A stretch of 64,000 bases of DNA from Actinophytocola sp049647105. Lineage in GTDB: Bacteria > Actinomycetota > Actinomycetes > Mycobacteriales > Pseudonocardiaceae. Position 1 is the stretch's first letter. Each line of letters starts with the position of its first letter. Location: the NCBI RefSeq assembly GCF_049647105.1, contig NZ_JBARWZ010000044.1, positions 74,339 to 138,338 on the forward strand, read 5' to 3'. A program made the translations under genes and the position numbers. Below are positions 8,001 through 15,739 of this stretch, piece after piece. The notes beneath the pieces are model-generated. The model saw only the letters and a list, made by a program, of their open reading frames with translations. It ran no database searches and was not told the DNA's origin.

Positions 8001-9343
8001 TGGTCTTCCTGTACTGCGTGCTGCTCGGCAGCTGCGTGCTGCTGCTGCTCGGCGGCCTCATCGAACAACGCCGCCACTACGCCAACCTGAACCGGATCCC
8101 ACACCGAATCATGATCAACGGAATTCGCGGCAAGAGCTCGATCACCCGGCTGTGCGCGGGTGCGCTGCGCGGCGGCGGTCTCGTCACCGTCGCGAAGACG
8201 ACCGGCACCGCGGCCCGGTTCATCCACCCGGATGCCAGCGAGGAACCGGTCTACCGCAAGTTCGGGATCGCGAACGTGATCGAGCAGATCGGCATCGTCC
8301 GGCGGGCATCGGCATACCGGCCGGACGCGCTGGTCATCGAGTGCATGGCGGTCATGCCGGACCTGCAGGAGATCAGCCAGGACAAGCTGATCCACTCGAA
8401 CATCGGTGTGCTGTGCAACGTCCGCGAGGACCACCTCGCCGAGATGGGCCCGACCCTCGACGACGTCGCGAGATCGCTCTCCAGGACGATGCCGGTCGGC
8501 GGGGTGTGCGTGACCGCGGAGCAGGAGCGGTTGCCGCTGCTCAAACGCGAGGCCGCGCGCCGCGACTGCGCGCTGTACCTCGTGCGCCCCGACGCGGTCA
8601 CCGACGAGGACATGGCCGGGTTCACCTGGATCACGTTCAAGGAGAACGTCGCGATCGCGCTCACGGTCGCCGAGCTGCTCGGGGTCAACCGCGCATCGGC
8701 GCTCGCGGGCATGTGGGCCGCGCCGCCCGATCCCGGCGTGCTCGAGGTCAAGCGGTACCTGGCGGACGGCAAGCTGCTCCGCGTCGCCAACGTGTTCGCG
8801 GCCAACGATCCCCAGTCGACGCTGATGAACGTGCGGCGCCTCCTCGCATCCGGCGGCATCGAGCGGCCGTTGCACCTGGTCATCAACTGCCGGCCGGACC
8901 GGGTGGAGCGCAACGGCCAGATGGGCGCGCTCGTCGCCGACATCGAGCCGGAGCGGGTCGTGCTGATCGGCGCCCCGACGCGCAGTGCGAAGGTGGCCAT
9001 CCCTCAGAAGTGGCACGACACGATCGTCGACCTCGGCGGCACCCGCGACGCGACCGAGCTCGTCGACGAGATCGTGGACGGGATCGACGAACATGCCTCC
9101 CTCGTCGCCATCGGCAACATCCACGGCCAGGGCGAGCTGTTGCTAGAACAGCTCGACACGCTGCCGGTGGCCGCCGCGTCGGACGTGCCCGCGCCACGCG
9201 ACCGGGAAGAGGCCCGGCCGACCCCGCACCCGCGATCGGAGCACGTCCCCGGCGGGGATGTGCCAACCGGGGGGCGGCTACCGAAGGCGGGTACGCACGT
9301 GACGCAGCCGCTGCCCCGCATCCAGCCCGGGCACGAGTCGTGA
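8000..9343 (+). CDS. pgsB: Poly-gamma-glutamate synthase PgsB/CapB
   Basis: The 447-residue protein is the ATP-dependent amide ligase that extends poly-gamma-glutamate at the membrane. A membrane helix (about 3-20) is followed by NGIRGKSSITRL, which contains the Mur-ligase-type P-loop G41-x-x-G-K-S. Further family blocks are KTTGTAARFIHPD, ALVIECMAVMPDLQ, NVREDHLAEMG, and the C-terminal NCRPDRVERNGQMG and AIGNIHGQGE. The length is a little above the usual 390-400 because of a low-complexity Pro/Arg tail after residue 393. Its start overlaps the preceding stop codon by one base, and its end overlaps the PgsC start by four, so the three genes are likely translated as a unit. Confidence 0.92.
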   Translation: MVFLYCVLLGSCVLLLLGGLIEQRRHYANLNRIPHRIMINGIRGKSSITRLCAGALRGGGLVTVAKTTGTAARFIHPDASEEPVYRKFGIANVIEQIGIVRRASAYRPDALVIECMAVMPDLQEISQDKLIHSNIGVLCNVREDHLAEMGPTLDDVARSLSRTMPVGGVCVTAEQERLPLLKREAARRDCALYLVRPDAVTDEDMAGFTWITFKENVAIALTVAELLGVNRASALAGMWAAPPDPGVLEVKRYLADGKLLRVANVFAANDPQSTLMNVRRLLASGGIERPLHLVINCRPDRVERNGQMGALVADIEPERVVLIGAPTRSAKVAIPQKWHDTIVDLGGTRDATELVDEIVDGIDEHASLVAIGNIHGQGELLLEQLDTLPVAAASDVPAPRDREEARPTPHPRSEHVPGGDVPTGGRLPKAGTHVTQPLPRIQPGHES

Positions 9344-9822
9344 TCGACTACGGCCTGCCGGCCGAGGTAGCGACCCTCGGTCTGGCCATCGGGTTGCTGT
9401 TCTCGCTGGTGTGCTACCTGACCACCAACCTGTCCCCCGGCGGGATGATCACCCCGGGCTGGGTGGCGCTGACCCTCGTCGAGGACTACCGGCGGGCGGC
9501 CATCGTGGTGTTGATGACCGCGCTCACCTTCGGTGCGAGCAAACTGCTGCAGCGGGCGGTGATCCTCTACGGCAAGCGCCTGTTCGCCGCGGTCGTCCTC
9601 ACCGGCGTGCTGTTCCAGAGCACGCTGTTCCTGTTGATCCAGCGGGACTATCCGCTGCTGTTCGCCCACCAGACACTCGGCTTCGTCGTGCCGGGGCTGA
9701 TCGCCTACCAGCTCGTGCGGCAGCCACCGGTGTCGACGTTGCTCGCCACCGGCACGGTCAGCTTCGCCAGCTACGGCGTGCTGGCCAGCGGGGTGCTCAT
9801 CGGGCTGGTGCCCGCGATTTGA
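9340..9822 (+). CDS. pgsC: Poly-gamma-glutamate biosynthesis protein PgsC/CapC
   Basis: The 160-residue integral membrane protein has about five hydrophobic segments and the family signature near the N-terminus (CYLTTNLSPGGMITPGWVAL). PgsC pairs with PgsB to form the synthase core. The GTG at 9340 overlaps the PgsB stop codon as GTGA, which fixes the start. No PgsA/CapA-type metallophosphatase-like export protein and no PgsE/CapE-sized peptide is visible nearby, so export must depend on other proteins, or on the sensor-HAMP protein encoded just upstream. Confidence 0.9.
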   Translation: MIDYGLPAEVATLGLAIGLLFSLVCYLTTNLSPGGMITPGWVALTLVEDYRRAAIVVLMTALTFGASKLLQRAVILYGKRLFAAVVLTGVLFQSTLFLLIQRDYPLLFAHQTLGFVVPGLIAYQLVRQPPVSTLLATGTVSFASYGVLASGVLIGLVPAI

Positions 9823-9854
9823 ACCAACCCCGCGGCGCGGACGTGCGTGAGGGC

Positions 9855-10940
9855 ATGGCACGCGCTGAGCTACGGACCGAACCCAGCAGGCAGGGCTCCC
9901 GCAGGGCCCTGCGGACCTGTGTTGTGCTCGCGGTGATCGGGCTGAGCGGGTTCGGAGTCGTGCAGTTCGCCCGTCAGCAGACGACCGGCGAGGCCGAGGC
10001 CGCACCGTCGGCGACCGCGGTGGCGATCAAGGACGGTGGCACCGCGGCACCGGTGGCACCGGTGGCCGATGGCCCGCGCTTCGACCGGCTGGAGAACCCG
10101 GGACGGACCGTGGTGCGGGACCCGTCGGGAGCGGTGGTCGCCACGTTCACCGACGGCGCCAGGACCGTCGCGCTGACCGGCCCGGCGAGGACGTTCACCG
10201 AGCCGAGGTTCACCGAGGCGACGATCACCACGACGACCTGGGTCCGGCTCGCGCCACAGGCATGGGCACCCGGCGCGGAGAAGGCCGCGTGGTTCGGCCC
10301 GTGGTTCGAGCAGGCGAGGAAGGACACCGGTCCCGACGTGTTCGCCGTCGCGATGCAGTACGCCGACGGCGCCAAGGAGGAGGCAGACGCCGAGGGCCTG
10401 CGGTTCCGCGGCGACGCGATCTTCGGCCCGGTCGCACCGTCGGGCTACGCGCGGCTGGAGCAGTCCGACTTCCTCGACTACCTCGGCGTCACCTATTCGT
10501 TCCCGGACACGGGAAGGAAGGCGCCCAAACCGGCACACACGGGCGCCCTCGACTGTTCCGGCTTCGCACGGATGGTCTACGGCTACCGGCTCGGCTACCC
10601 GTTGCTCGGCACCAACGATCCGGGCCCCGGCCTGCCTCGGCGTGCGTGGGCCATCGCCGAGCGCGGCCCGGGGGTCGCACTGATCCCCAACACCCGCGCC
10701 AGGGTCACCGACTACGACGCGCTGCAGCCGGGCGACCTGGTGTTCTTCGAGGTCGAGGGCGGCGAGGACGAACTCGACCATGTCGGCATCTTCGTCGGCA
10801 TCGACTCGGCGGGGCACTACCGGTTCATGTCGAGCCGGGAACGAGCGAACGGCCCGACCTTCGGCGACCTCGGCGGCACCTCACTACTCGACGACGGCGG
10901 CATGTACTCACGCGGCTGGCGCGCCGCCCGACGCATCTGA
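9855..10940 (+). CDS. Membrane-anchored NlpC/P60 cysteine peptidase
   Basis: The 361-residue product has an N-terminal membrane anchor or signal (CVVLAVIGLSGFGVVQF, about 18-35), an unknown middle region and a C-terminal NlpC/P60 domain. The catalytic cysteine is in ALDCSGFARMVYGY (C234) and the histidine in LDHVGIFVG (H309), with LQPGDLVFFEV between them. NlpC/P60 enzymes cleave D-Glu-linked bonds in wall peptides, and PgdS-type members degrade poly-gamma-glutamate. Position directly after pgsC suggests polymer trimming, release or wall attachment. ATG 9855 has GAGGG upstream at a good distance; GTG 9843 is an alternative. Confidence 0.8.
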   Translation: MARAELRTEPSRQGSRRALRTCVVLAVIGLSGFGVVQFARQQTTGEAEAAPSATAVAIKDGGTAAPVAPVADGPRFDRLENPGRTVVRDPSGAVVATFTDGARTVALTGPARTFTEPRFTEATITTTTWVRLAPQAWAPGAEKAAWFGPWFEQARKDTGPDVFAVAMQYADGAKEEADAEGLRFRGDAIFGPVAPSGYARLEQSDFLDYLGVTYSFPDTGRKAPKPAHTGALDCSGFARMVYGYRLGYPLLGTNDPGPGLPRRAWAIAERGPGVALIPNTRARVTDYDALQPGDLVFFEVEGGEDELDHVGIFVGIDSAGHYRFMSSRERANGPTFGDLGGTSLLDDGGMYSRGWRAARRI

Positions 10941-10997
10941 CACTGACTCGCCGACCGGGTCTCGCGGCCTGGTCCGGACCCCCGTGCCGCAGGGCGC

Positions 10998-11255
10998 TCA
11001 CGTTGGTGTCCACAGCAGGCTGGAGCGTTTGACGAGGTTCGGCGCTCCGGGCGTTCCTGGTTCGGGCAGGCCGAGGATGTCGTAGACGACTTCCTGGAGA
11101 TCTACACCTTCCTTCGACCAGACACAGCCGCCGCCGTACTCCTCGGCCAGCACGCGGGCGGCCGTGGTGTTGCTGCGGTCGAAGATGAAGATGGCGTCGG
11201 TGTACTGTTGCTCGGAATTGCTCGCAACGGGAAAAATGTTGCGGAAACGGCGCAA
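10998..11255 (-). CDS. Small hypothetical protein downstream of XRE regulator
   Basis: The 85-residue frame starts with TTG at 11255, eight bases after the stop codon of the XRE regulator, and has no clear Shine-Dalgarno sequence. Coding seems likely because the translation looks like a small alpha/beta protein (YTDAIFIFDRS, RVLAEEYGGGCVW, LQEVVYDILG) and because the whole minus-strand cassette shares a lower GC content. I do not recognise the family. It may be translated by coupling to the regulator gene, or the true start may differ. Confidence 0.45.
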   Translation of the reverse strand: MRRFRNIFPVASNSEQQYTDAIFIFDRSNTTAARVLAEEYGGGCVWSKEGVDLQEVVYDILGLPEPGTPGAPNLVKRSSLLWTPT

Positions 11256-11262
11256 TAGGGCG

Positions 11263-12090
11263 CTACTGGGCGGGAGACTGCTTGGAGAGGTCGTCTATGA
11301 CACGGGTGATGACGGCGCGGGCCGCTCGGCCGTAGCTGGCAACTGAGGCCAATTCGTTGAAGATCGTGCTGTACAGCTCGATTTCTTCCGGCTGCGGAAG
11401 GTTCAGCCCGGCCGAAAAGGTTTCAACCAACACCTTCTCATCGTCAAAAATCCAAAAGCCGTGCCACGGCGAGGCCGTGTACTGGGTCTCGAATCCAATG
11501 ATGCCGAGCTTGACGTTCGGCAACGCCGATAGTGACACGAGCCGGTCGAGCTGACCGAGCATGACAGGCAACGAACACATTCGGAAGCGAAGCGCCGCCT
11601 CAGTGAGGACGAAGTGGAATTGTTTGTCGGGTCGGTAAAATATGTCCTGCCGCTTCATGCGGCCTGCTACGGCTTCATTGATGTCGTTCTTCAACTTGTA
11701 GATACGGATAGCTTCAGCGAAGCGGGCGCGAGCGTATTCGGATGTCTGAAGCAAGCCGGGAATCACGCCTGCTTCGAAGACGCGAAACAGTCGGGTCTTC
11801 TGGTCCAGCTCGGCGAGCGCGTTCTGACGAGGACGGATGCCGCCGCGGAGCACTCGCTGCCATTCGGCACGCTGAACCTCCAACGTGTGGAGAGACGCAA
11901 GCAGGCCGGCGGTCTCGTCCTCGGAATTGGTGGCCCGTGCCCATTCCCTGATGTCGTCGCTGCTCGGTGTCTGCTTGCCGTTTTCGATCTTCGAGACCTT
12001 CGACGGCTGCCACGACAGTGACTCCGCGAGCTGTTTGCCGGATACCTCAGCAGCAACTCGCAGCTCGCGGAGTCGACCACCCAATGCCAT
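11263..12090 (-). CDS. WhiJ-like XRE regulator with DUF5753
   Basis: The 275-residue regulator has an N-terminal helix-turn-helix (LRELRVAAEVSGKQLAES, then WQPSKVSKIENGKQTPS, about 8-45) and a long DUF5753 domain. Typical DUF5753 signs are GVIPGLLQTSEYARA, the FVLTEAALR strand, LPNVKLGIIGF, and a GFWIFDDEKVLVET strand near the end. In Streptomyces such proteins (WhiJ-like) pair with small partners encoded nearby and act in developmental or antibiotic control. ATG 12090 was chosen because GATGAGG stands six bases upstream. It lies in a minus-strand cassette with the DUF6879 protein upstream. Confidence 0.85.
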   Translation of the reverse strand: MALGGRLRELRVAAEVSGKQLAESLSWQPSKVSKIENGKQTPSSDDIREWARATNSEDETAGLLASLHTLEVQRAEWQRVLRGGIRPRQNALAELDQKTRLFRVFEAGVIPGLLQTSEYARARFAEAIRIYKLKNDINEAVAGRMKRQDIFYRPDKQFHFVLTEAALRFRMCSLPVMLGQLDRLVSLSALPNVKLGIIGFETQYTASPWHGFWIFDDEKVLVETFSAGLNLPQPEEIELYSTIFNELASVASYGRAARAVITRVIDDLSKQSPAQ

Positions 12091-12124
12091 GCGTGCCTCA
12101 TCAACATTCGAGACACCGGTTTCC

Positions 12125-12643
12125 TTATTCCGCGACAAAATCTTCCCGTCGTACTGCCTGATGCCAAGCGGCGTCACGCCAGTGGTTGTGCTGCACTACC
12201 TCGACCGGGCTCTCGACAAATTCGGCTCCAAGGAAGACGGAGTTGTCATCGAAGTTCAGCCGCACCACCTGGCAAGAATCAAACATCCAATAGTCGTGGT
12301 TTGGCAGATCGATCGCATCGCGCCGAGCCACATAGCGGATATCCTCGCCAGCCTCGACCGTAAACTGAGAAGCCCAGAGGCCGAACCGGCTATTGTCGGT
12401 CAATGGCACGCTGACGACTCTGACACGGGAGAACGTCCGCCCCTGCGCCCGGCCTTCCCGCACGATTTGCAGCCAAGTGTCCGACCACTCCAGGTCATCG
12501 GGCTCTCCTGCGAGGAACTTCCGAACCGACTCGTTCTCGTGCGGGTCGTCGTACCGATCTCGAACTTCAAGGCGGAACGCCGTGTACTTGAACTCCCGGA
12601 ACAGCTTCCTGAAGTCGGGGCCAGGCTTGATGAGCTGGCTCAG
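12125..12643 (-). CDS. DUF6879-type protein with probable CTG start
   Basis: The 172-residue product resembles DUF6879 proteins, which travel with XRE/DUF5753 regulators in actinomycetes. Visible features are FRKLFREFKYTAFRLEVRD near the start, the SDTWLQIVREGRAQGRTFSRVRVV block, FGLWASQFTVEAGEDIRY, and DYWMFDSCQVVRLNFDD. No ATG, GTG or TTG stands where the family begins. The only fitting start is CTG at 12643, which overlaps the preceding stop codon as CTGA and has GGAGGAGGG six to seven bases upstream. This mirrors the common ATGA overlap and suggests a rare CTG start with translational coupling. Molecular function is unknown. Confidence 0.7.
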   Translation of the reverse strand: MSQLIKPGPDFRKLFREFKYTAFRLEVRDRYDDPHENESVRKFLAGEPDDLEWSDTWLQIVREGRAQGRTFSRVRVVSVPLTDNSRFGLWASQFTVEAGEDIRYVARRDAIDLPNHDYWMFDSCQVVRLNFDDNSVFLGAEFVESPVEVVQHNHWRDAAWHQAVRREDFVAE

Positions 12644-12873
12644 TTTTCTCCCTCCTCCAGATAGCGACGTGCGTAGAACTCCAAGACCTCTTCTGGGATC
12701 TCGATCAGGGTCTCGTGGTCCGGCACGGGGCCTACGTCCGCCAGCACCTGTGGGTCGGTGACCTTCCACCCTTGAGCGATGTAGGTGACGCGGTCGGTTC
12801 GGTCCGTGGCGAACAGCGTGGGCGAGTGCTCTACGTGCGACTCGGGGTCTTTACCGAGGAATCTGGCGCGCAT
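12640..12873 (-). CDS. Small conserved protein of the XRE/DUF6879 cassette
   Basis: The 77-residue protein starts MRARFLGKDPES, continues with a SPTLFATDRTDRVTYIAQGWKV segment, and ends with an EIPEEVLEFYARRYLEEGE helix. I recall similar short proteins next to DUF6879 and XRE/DUF5753 genes, but know no activity for them. Two ATG codons stand in tandem at 12876 and 12873; TAGGAGG lies just upstream, and the second gives the more normal spacing. It is the first gene of the cassette and its TGA is shared with the CTG start of the DUF6879 gene. Confidence 0.7.
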   Translation of the reverse strand: MRARFLGKDPESHVEHSPTLFATDRTDRVTYIAQGWKVTDPQVLADVGPVPDHETLIEIPEEVLEFYARRYLEEGEN

Positions 12874-13084
12874 CATGCCTCCTAGGGAGCAATCTGGGGA
12901 AATCCACATCCATCGTGGCGGAGGTGCGCGCGTTCGTCAACGTGGATGCCGTGCGAGGTGATGATCATGTGCCACTTTCGACAAACGCCGTTGTCCCGCC
13001 ATCTCACCTGTCAAACGTGAGGACGAGCCGTCCCGGCGGCCCTAGCGTCGACGGGCTTGCCGTGTCGCACCGAGGGAGCCGATC

Positions 13085-15739
13085 ATGCCGATGCCGTCGC
13101 CGGAGCGAGCAGTGATTGACTGGCGTACGTGGGGGCCGTATCTGAGCGAGCGGCAGTGGGGCACGGTTCGGGAGGACTACAGCGCGAGCGGCGATGCCTG
13201 GAGCTACCTGTCCCACGACGACGCGCGGTCCAGGGCGTATCGGTGGGGTGAGGACGGGCTGGCCGGGTTCAGCGACAACGAGCAGCGGCTGTGCCTGGCC
13301 CTCGCGCTGTGGAACGGGCGCGACGGAGCGCTCAAGGAGCGGCCGTTCGGGCTGACCGGCCCGCAGGGCAACCACGGCGAGGACGTCAAGGACTACTGGT
13401 GGTACCTCGACGCGTTGCCCACCCATGCATGGAACCGCTGGCGCTACCACTACCCGCAGGCCGCGTTCCCCTACGACGACCTGCGCGCCGAGAACGGCAG
13501 GCGCGGCAGGGACGACCCCGAGTACGAGTTGCTCGACACCGGCGTGTTCGACGAGGACCGGTACTGGATCGTCGAGGTGTGCCATGCGAAGGCGAACCCG
13601 ACGGACCTGCTGATGTCCGTGCGGATCACCAACGCCGGTCCGGAGCGGGAGACGCTGCACGTCCTGCCGACCGCGTGGTTCCGCAACACCTGGACCTGGG
13701 ATCCGGAGTCGCCGAGGCCGTGGCTCGCCGCGGCGGGTGACGCCGCCGTCCGCATCGACCACCCGTTCCTCGGCGAACTGGAGCTCCTCGTCTCCCCCGG
13801 CCCGGCATTGTTGTTCTGCGACAACGAAACCAACACCCAGTATCTCTACGACGTCCCCAACGCGACGCCCTATCCGAAGGACGGCATCAACGACCACGTC
13901 GTGTCGGGGGCCGCGAGCGTCAACCCCGATCGGCGGGGCACGAAGTGCGCTGCCTGGTACCGCGTCGACGTCGAAGCAAAGTCCACTGTGGAGCTGCGGC
14001 TGCGGTTGCGGCCATCGGGGTCGGGCCCGACACCGGAGGCCGCGCTGGGCGAGGACTTCGACCGGGTCGTCGCGACCCGCCGCGCCGAGGCCGACGAGTT
14101 CTACTCCGCGCTGACCCCGCCTGCCGCATCGGCCGACGAAGCGATGGTGATGCGCCAGGCCTTTGCCGGGATGTTGTGGAGCAAGCAGTTCTACGGCTAC
14201 AACGTGGCCCGGTGGCTCGACGGGGACCTCGGTCAGCCGGTGCCCCCGGCCGAACGGCTCACCGGCCGCAATGCCCGCTGGCGCGAGTTCGACGCCTACG
14301 ACGTCTTGTCCATGCCGGACAAGTGGGAGTACCCGTGGTTCGCGTCGTGGGACCTCGCGTTCCACTGCGTGGCGCTGGCCCACGTCGACCCGGAGTTCGC
14401 CAAGGACCAGTTGCTGCTGGTCTGCCGGGAGTGGTTCCAGCACCCCAACGGCGCGTTGCCCGCCTACGAGTGGGACTTCGGCGACGTCAACCCGCCGGTG
14501 CAGGCGTGGGCGGCGCTCGAGGTGTTCGCCATCGACGGCGGTCATGACCTGGACTTCCTCAGCCGGGTGTTCGACAAGTTGCTGGTCAACTTCACCTGGT
14601 GGGTGAACCGGCAGGACGCCGACGGGTCCAACCTGTTCGAGGGCGGCTTCCTCGGGCTGGACAACATCGGCCCGATCGACCGCTCGCACCTGCCGCCCGG
14701 CTGTGTCCTTGAGCAGTCCGACGCCACCGGCTGGATGGCGATGTACTCGCTGGCGATGACCACGATCGCGGCGATCCTGAACCGTTCTGGCCACCGCCCA
14801 ACGCGGGACCTGGTGCACAAGTTCCTCGAGCACTTCGCCGCGATCCGCGCCGCGCTCGAGCGGCAGGGGCTGTGGGACGACGTCGACGGCCTGTTCTACG
14901 ACCGGCTCATCAAGCCCGACGGCGAGGCCGTGCCGGTGAAGGTGCACTCCATGGTCAGCATCCTCCCGATGCTGGCGGTCGCGTTCGTCGACGAGCAGAC
15001 CATGGATCCGGCCGTCGCGGCAGGCAAGCAGTTCGCCACTTTCCTCGAGCGGCACGGCATGCGCGATCCGGAGAAGCTCACCGAGGCCGGGTTCCTGCGC
15101 GGTAGGCCAGGGAACCGGCGGCTGCTGCTCGGCGCGGTCGGCGTCGACCGGGTCACACGCCTGTTCCACCGGCTCTTCGACCCCGGGGAGTTCCTGTCGC
15201 CGCACGGTTTGCGCTCCCTGTCGGTGTTCCATCGCGAGCACCCGTACACGCTCGACATCGACGGGGTGAAGTCCACCGTCGACTACCAGCCCGCCGAGTC
15301 GAACACGGCGATGTTCGGCGGCAACTCCAACTGGCGCGGACCGGTGTGGTTCCCGCTGAACTACCTCGCGACCAACGCCCTCGAGCGCTACCACCGCTTC
15401 TTCGGCGCCGATCTGACCATCGAGTACCCGACCGGTTCCGGCAGGCAGTCGACCCTCCACGACGTGGCCGCCGACCTGTGGGAGCGGCTGGTGTCGATCT
15501 TCACCGTCGACGCGGACGGGCGGCGGCCGTGCTTCGGCGGGGTCGAACGGATGCAGCACGACCCGGAATGGAAGGACAACCTGATGTTCCACGAGTACTT
15601 CCACGGCGACAACGGCGCTGGTCTCGGCGCCACACACCAGACCGGCTGGTCCGGGATCGTCGCGGACGTGATCCGCCGCAGGCACGGCATGGTGCCGTCC
15701 ATCGCCGAGATCGTGTTCGGGTTGGAGGAGCCGCGATGA
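13085..15739 (+). CDS. GH63-like alpha-glucosidase (MGH1-type)
   Basis: The 884-residue cytoplasmic protein resembles the glycoside hydrolase family 63 / MGH1 superfamily, (alpha/alpha)6-barrel enzymes acting on alpha-glucosides. The N-terminal domain starts with WRTWGPYLSERQWGTVREDYS and includes the block ALWNGRDGALKERPFGLTG; the barrel part includes FYGYNVARWLDGD, YPWFASWDLAFHCVALAHVDP, and NSNWRGPVWFPLNYL near the end. The substrate is not evident; its stop codon overlaps the glgX start as ATGA, so a role in glycogen or trehalose-linked glucan turnover is likely. The ATG start at 13085 has GGGAGC upstream. Confidence 0.82.
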   Translation: MPMPSPERAVIDWRTWGPYLSERQWGTVREDYSASGDAWSYLSHDDARSRAYRWGEDGLAGFSDNEQRLCLALALWNGRDGALKERPFGLTGPQGNHGEDVKDYWWYLDALPTHAWNRWRYHYPQAAFPYDDLRAENGRRGRDDPEYELLDTGVFDEDRYWIVEVCHAKANPTDLLMSVRITNAGPERETLHVLPTAWFRNTWTWDPESPRPWLAAAGDAAVRIDHPFLGELELLVSPGPALLFCDNETNTQYLYDVPNATPYPKDGINDHVVSGAASVNPDRRGTKCAAWYRVDVEAKSTVELRLRLRPSGSGPTPEAALGEDFDRVVATRRAEADEFYSALTPPAASADEAMVMRQAFAGMLWSKQFYGYNVARWLDGDLGQPVPPAERLTGRNARWREFDAYDVLSMPDKWEYPWFASWDLAFHCVALAHVDPEFAKDQLLLVCREWFQHPNGALPAYEWDFGDVNPPVQAWAALEVFAIDGGHDLDFLSRVFDKLLVNFTWWVNRQDADGSNLFEGGFLGLDNIGPIDRSHLPPGCVLEQSDATGWMAMYSLAMTTIAAILNRSGHRPTRDLVHKFLEHFAAIRAALERQGLWDDVDGLFYDRLIKPDGEAVPVKVHSMVSILPMLAVAFVDEQTMDPAVAAGKQFATFLERHGMRDPEKLTEAGFLRGRPGNRRLLLGAVGVDRVTRLFHRLFDPGEFLSPHGLRSLSVFHREHPYTLDIDGVKSTVDYQPAESNTAMFGGNSNWRGPVWFPLNYLATNALERYHRFFGADLTIEYPTGSGRQSTLHDVAADLWERLVSIFTVDADGRRPCFGGVERMQHDPEWKDNLMFHEYFHGDNGAGLGATHQTGWSGIVADVIRRRHGMVPSIAEIVFGLEEPR

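Noticed and set aside
11885..12664. Plus-strand frame of about 260 codons opposite the XRE/DUF6879 genes
   Set aside because: Antisense to two recognisable protein families, with no start signal.
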